Positions 63,513 to 64,000 of a DNA stretch of 64,000 nt are shown piece by piece. The position numbers were made by a program, and so were the translations under genes. This stretch comes from Adiantum capillus-veneris (Eukaryota > Streptophyta > Polypodiopsida > Polypodiales > Pteridaceae). The notes beneath the pieces are model-generated. The model did no database searches. It was not told where the DNA came from and worked only from the letters and a program-made list of their open reading frames with translations. Position 1 is the stretch's first letter, and each line of letters opens with the position of its first letter. The DNA lies in the NCBI GenBank assembly GCA_014529385.2, contig CM043960.1, positions 71,808,910 through 71,872,909 on the forward strand, given 5' to 3'.

Positions 63513-64000
63513 GATGAAGCTTCAAGTACATCCGCAGAAATTACAATAGAGCAAATTTGGATTTATCTGATTGGCCACTACAAAGGACTGCCATGCTATG
63601 AGGATGTCAATCGGAATTTGTACATCAAGACAAAGAAAGATACAGAGGAAACTTAGACACTTCAATATGTGGAAGTTGAAACAGCAAAGAATGTACTACA
63701 CCCACATCCAGATTTCATGGAAGATTTTCTGGGATCAATTTACATGAGGCACGGAAAATACATCGACAATGAGATAGAAATGTTGTATAAGGATCAACTT
63801 ACAAAACTCTATGCATATCCTCCAAGTATTTTTCTATACAAAGCTCAAGATGGGAAACGGCAAATTGGTACCCTCTATGTAGATAAGGACGGTCGCTACT
63901 ACAAAGCTGCCACAAATCATGAAGTTCCTACAGAGAGTAACCAATATTTTGCAGCTGAAATATTTGGATCAAGAGGGGAAGACTACAAATCTGAAGGTGG
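63513..64000 (+). pseudogene. Element E first coding region, partial
   Basis: Open in one frame from 63513 to the window end except for TAG at 63654. Readable segments include EITIEQIWIYLIGHYKGLP, DFMEDFLGSIYMRHGKYI and PPSIFLYKAQDGKRQIG. By position it is the N-terminal gag-pol region. The part after IFLYK faintly resembles IFMYDKKTTKVSTYN in the N-terminal region of element B. No domain recognised. Confidence 0.5.

Larger units (their letters stand above)
58902..64000 (+). mobile_element. Element E: Athila-like LTR element related to B, cut by window end
   Basis: The LTR candidate ends CCAACA and is followed at once by a tRNA-Asp primer site. Long blocks of the LTR match element B (TGTTGCCC, GAGAGCTACGCGCTGAT, CAGCATATCCACG, GAGTAGAGCTACGCATTAGGCA). 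The leader is 3.5 kb and carries eight palindromes. The 3' LTR is outside the window, so the 5' boundary at 58902 (TGTTGAC) is a best guess. Confidence 0.8.

Overview
The window is plant-type nuclear DNA made almost wholly of transposable elements. I found no cellular gene, rRNA or intact tRNA gene. Plant origin is inferred from Athila/Tat-like Ty3 retrotransposons with a tRNA-Asp-type primer site, plant-style gag-pol organisation and long CT/AC microsatellites. A seedless land plant (fern or lycophyte) is my guess, not something the sequence proves. All identities and divergences below are by-eye estimates.

Layout. 1-974 is repeat-derived DNA. 1007-3050 is a 5'-truncated, frameshifted LINE ending in simple repeats. 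3051-3438 and 56136-57215 are two parts of one microsatellite/minisatellite locus that was split by a nest of insertions. Element A (3439-56131, minus strand, 2.3 kb LTRs) landed in that locus. Element B (3598-46906, plus strand, Athila-like, 43 kb as it now stands) landed in the left LTR of A; its 5-bp duplication and the uninterrupted right LTR of A prove the junction. Element C (7251-12890, minus strand, gag and protease only) landed in the gag of B. Element D (26269-39577, minus strand) landed in the extra ORF of B and is nearly pristine: LTRs almost identical, one intact 3115-codon gag-pol frame. To the right, 57216-58901 has no recognised gene. Element E, a relative of B, starts at about 58902 and runs off the window.

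How the parts work together. B and D share an unusual polyprotein plan: an N-terminal M-[NH]-LRSGR start, gag with several CCHC knuckles, a retropepsin, RT, RNase H and integrase, then a second retropepsin-like domain followed by repeated W-[VI]-P-K motifs. Each also has a polypurine tract just after pol, a downstream accessory ORF, and a second polypurine tract at the 3' LTR. In B the downstream ORF is coiled-coil rich and sits in a 2.29 kb unit repeated three times.

The non-coding parts of B and E carry 20 copies of a 24-bp palindrome with conserved 10-nt arms and a variable 4-nt centre. Recurrent spacings are about 125 and 284 bp, and one copy has a compensatory arm change. The palindrome family and the second-protease/W-PK tail are the two signals I consider most likely to be undescribed.
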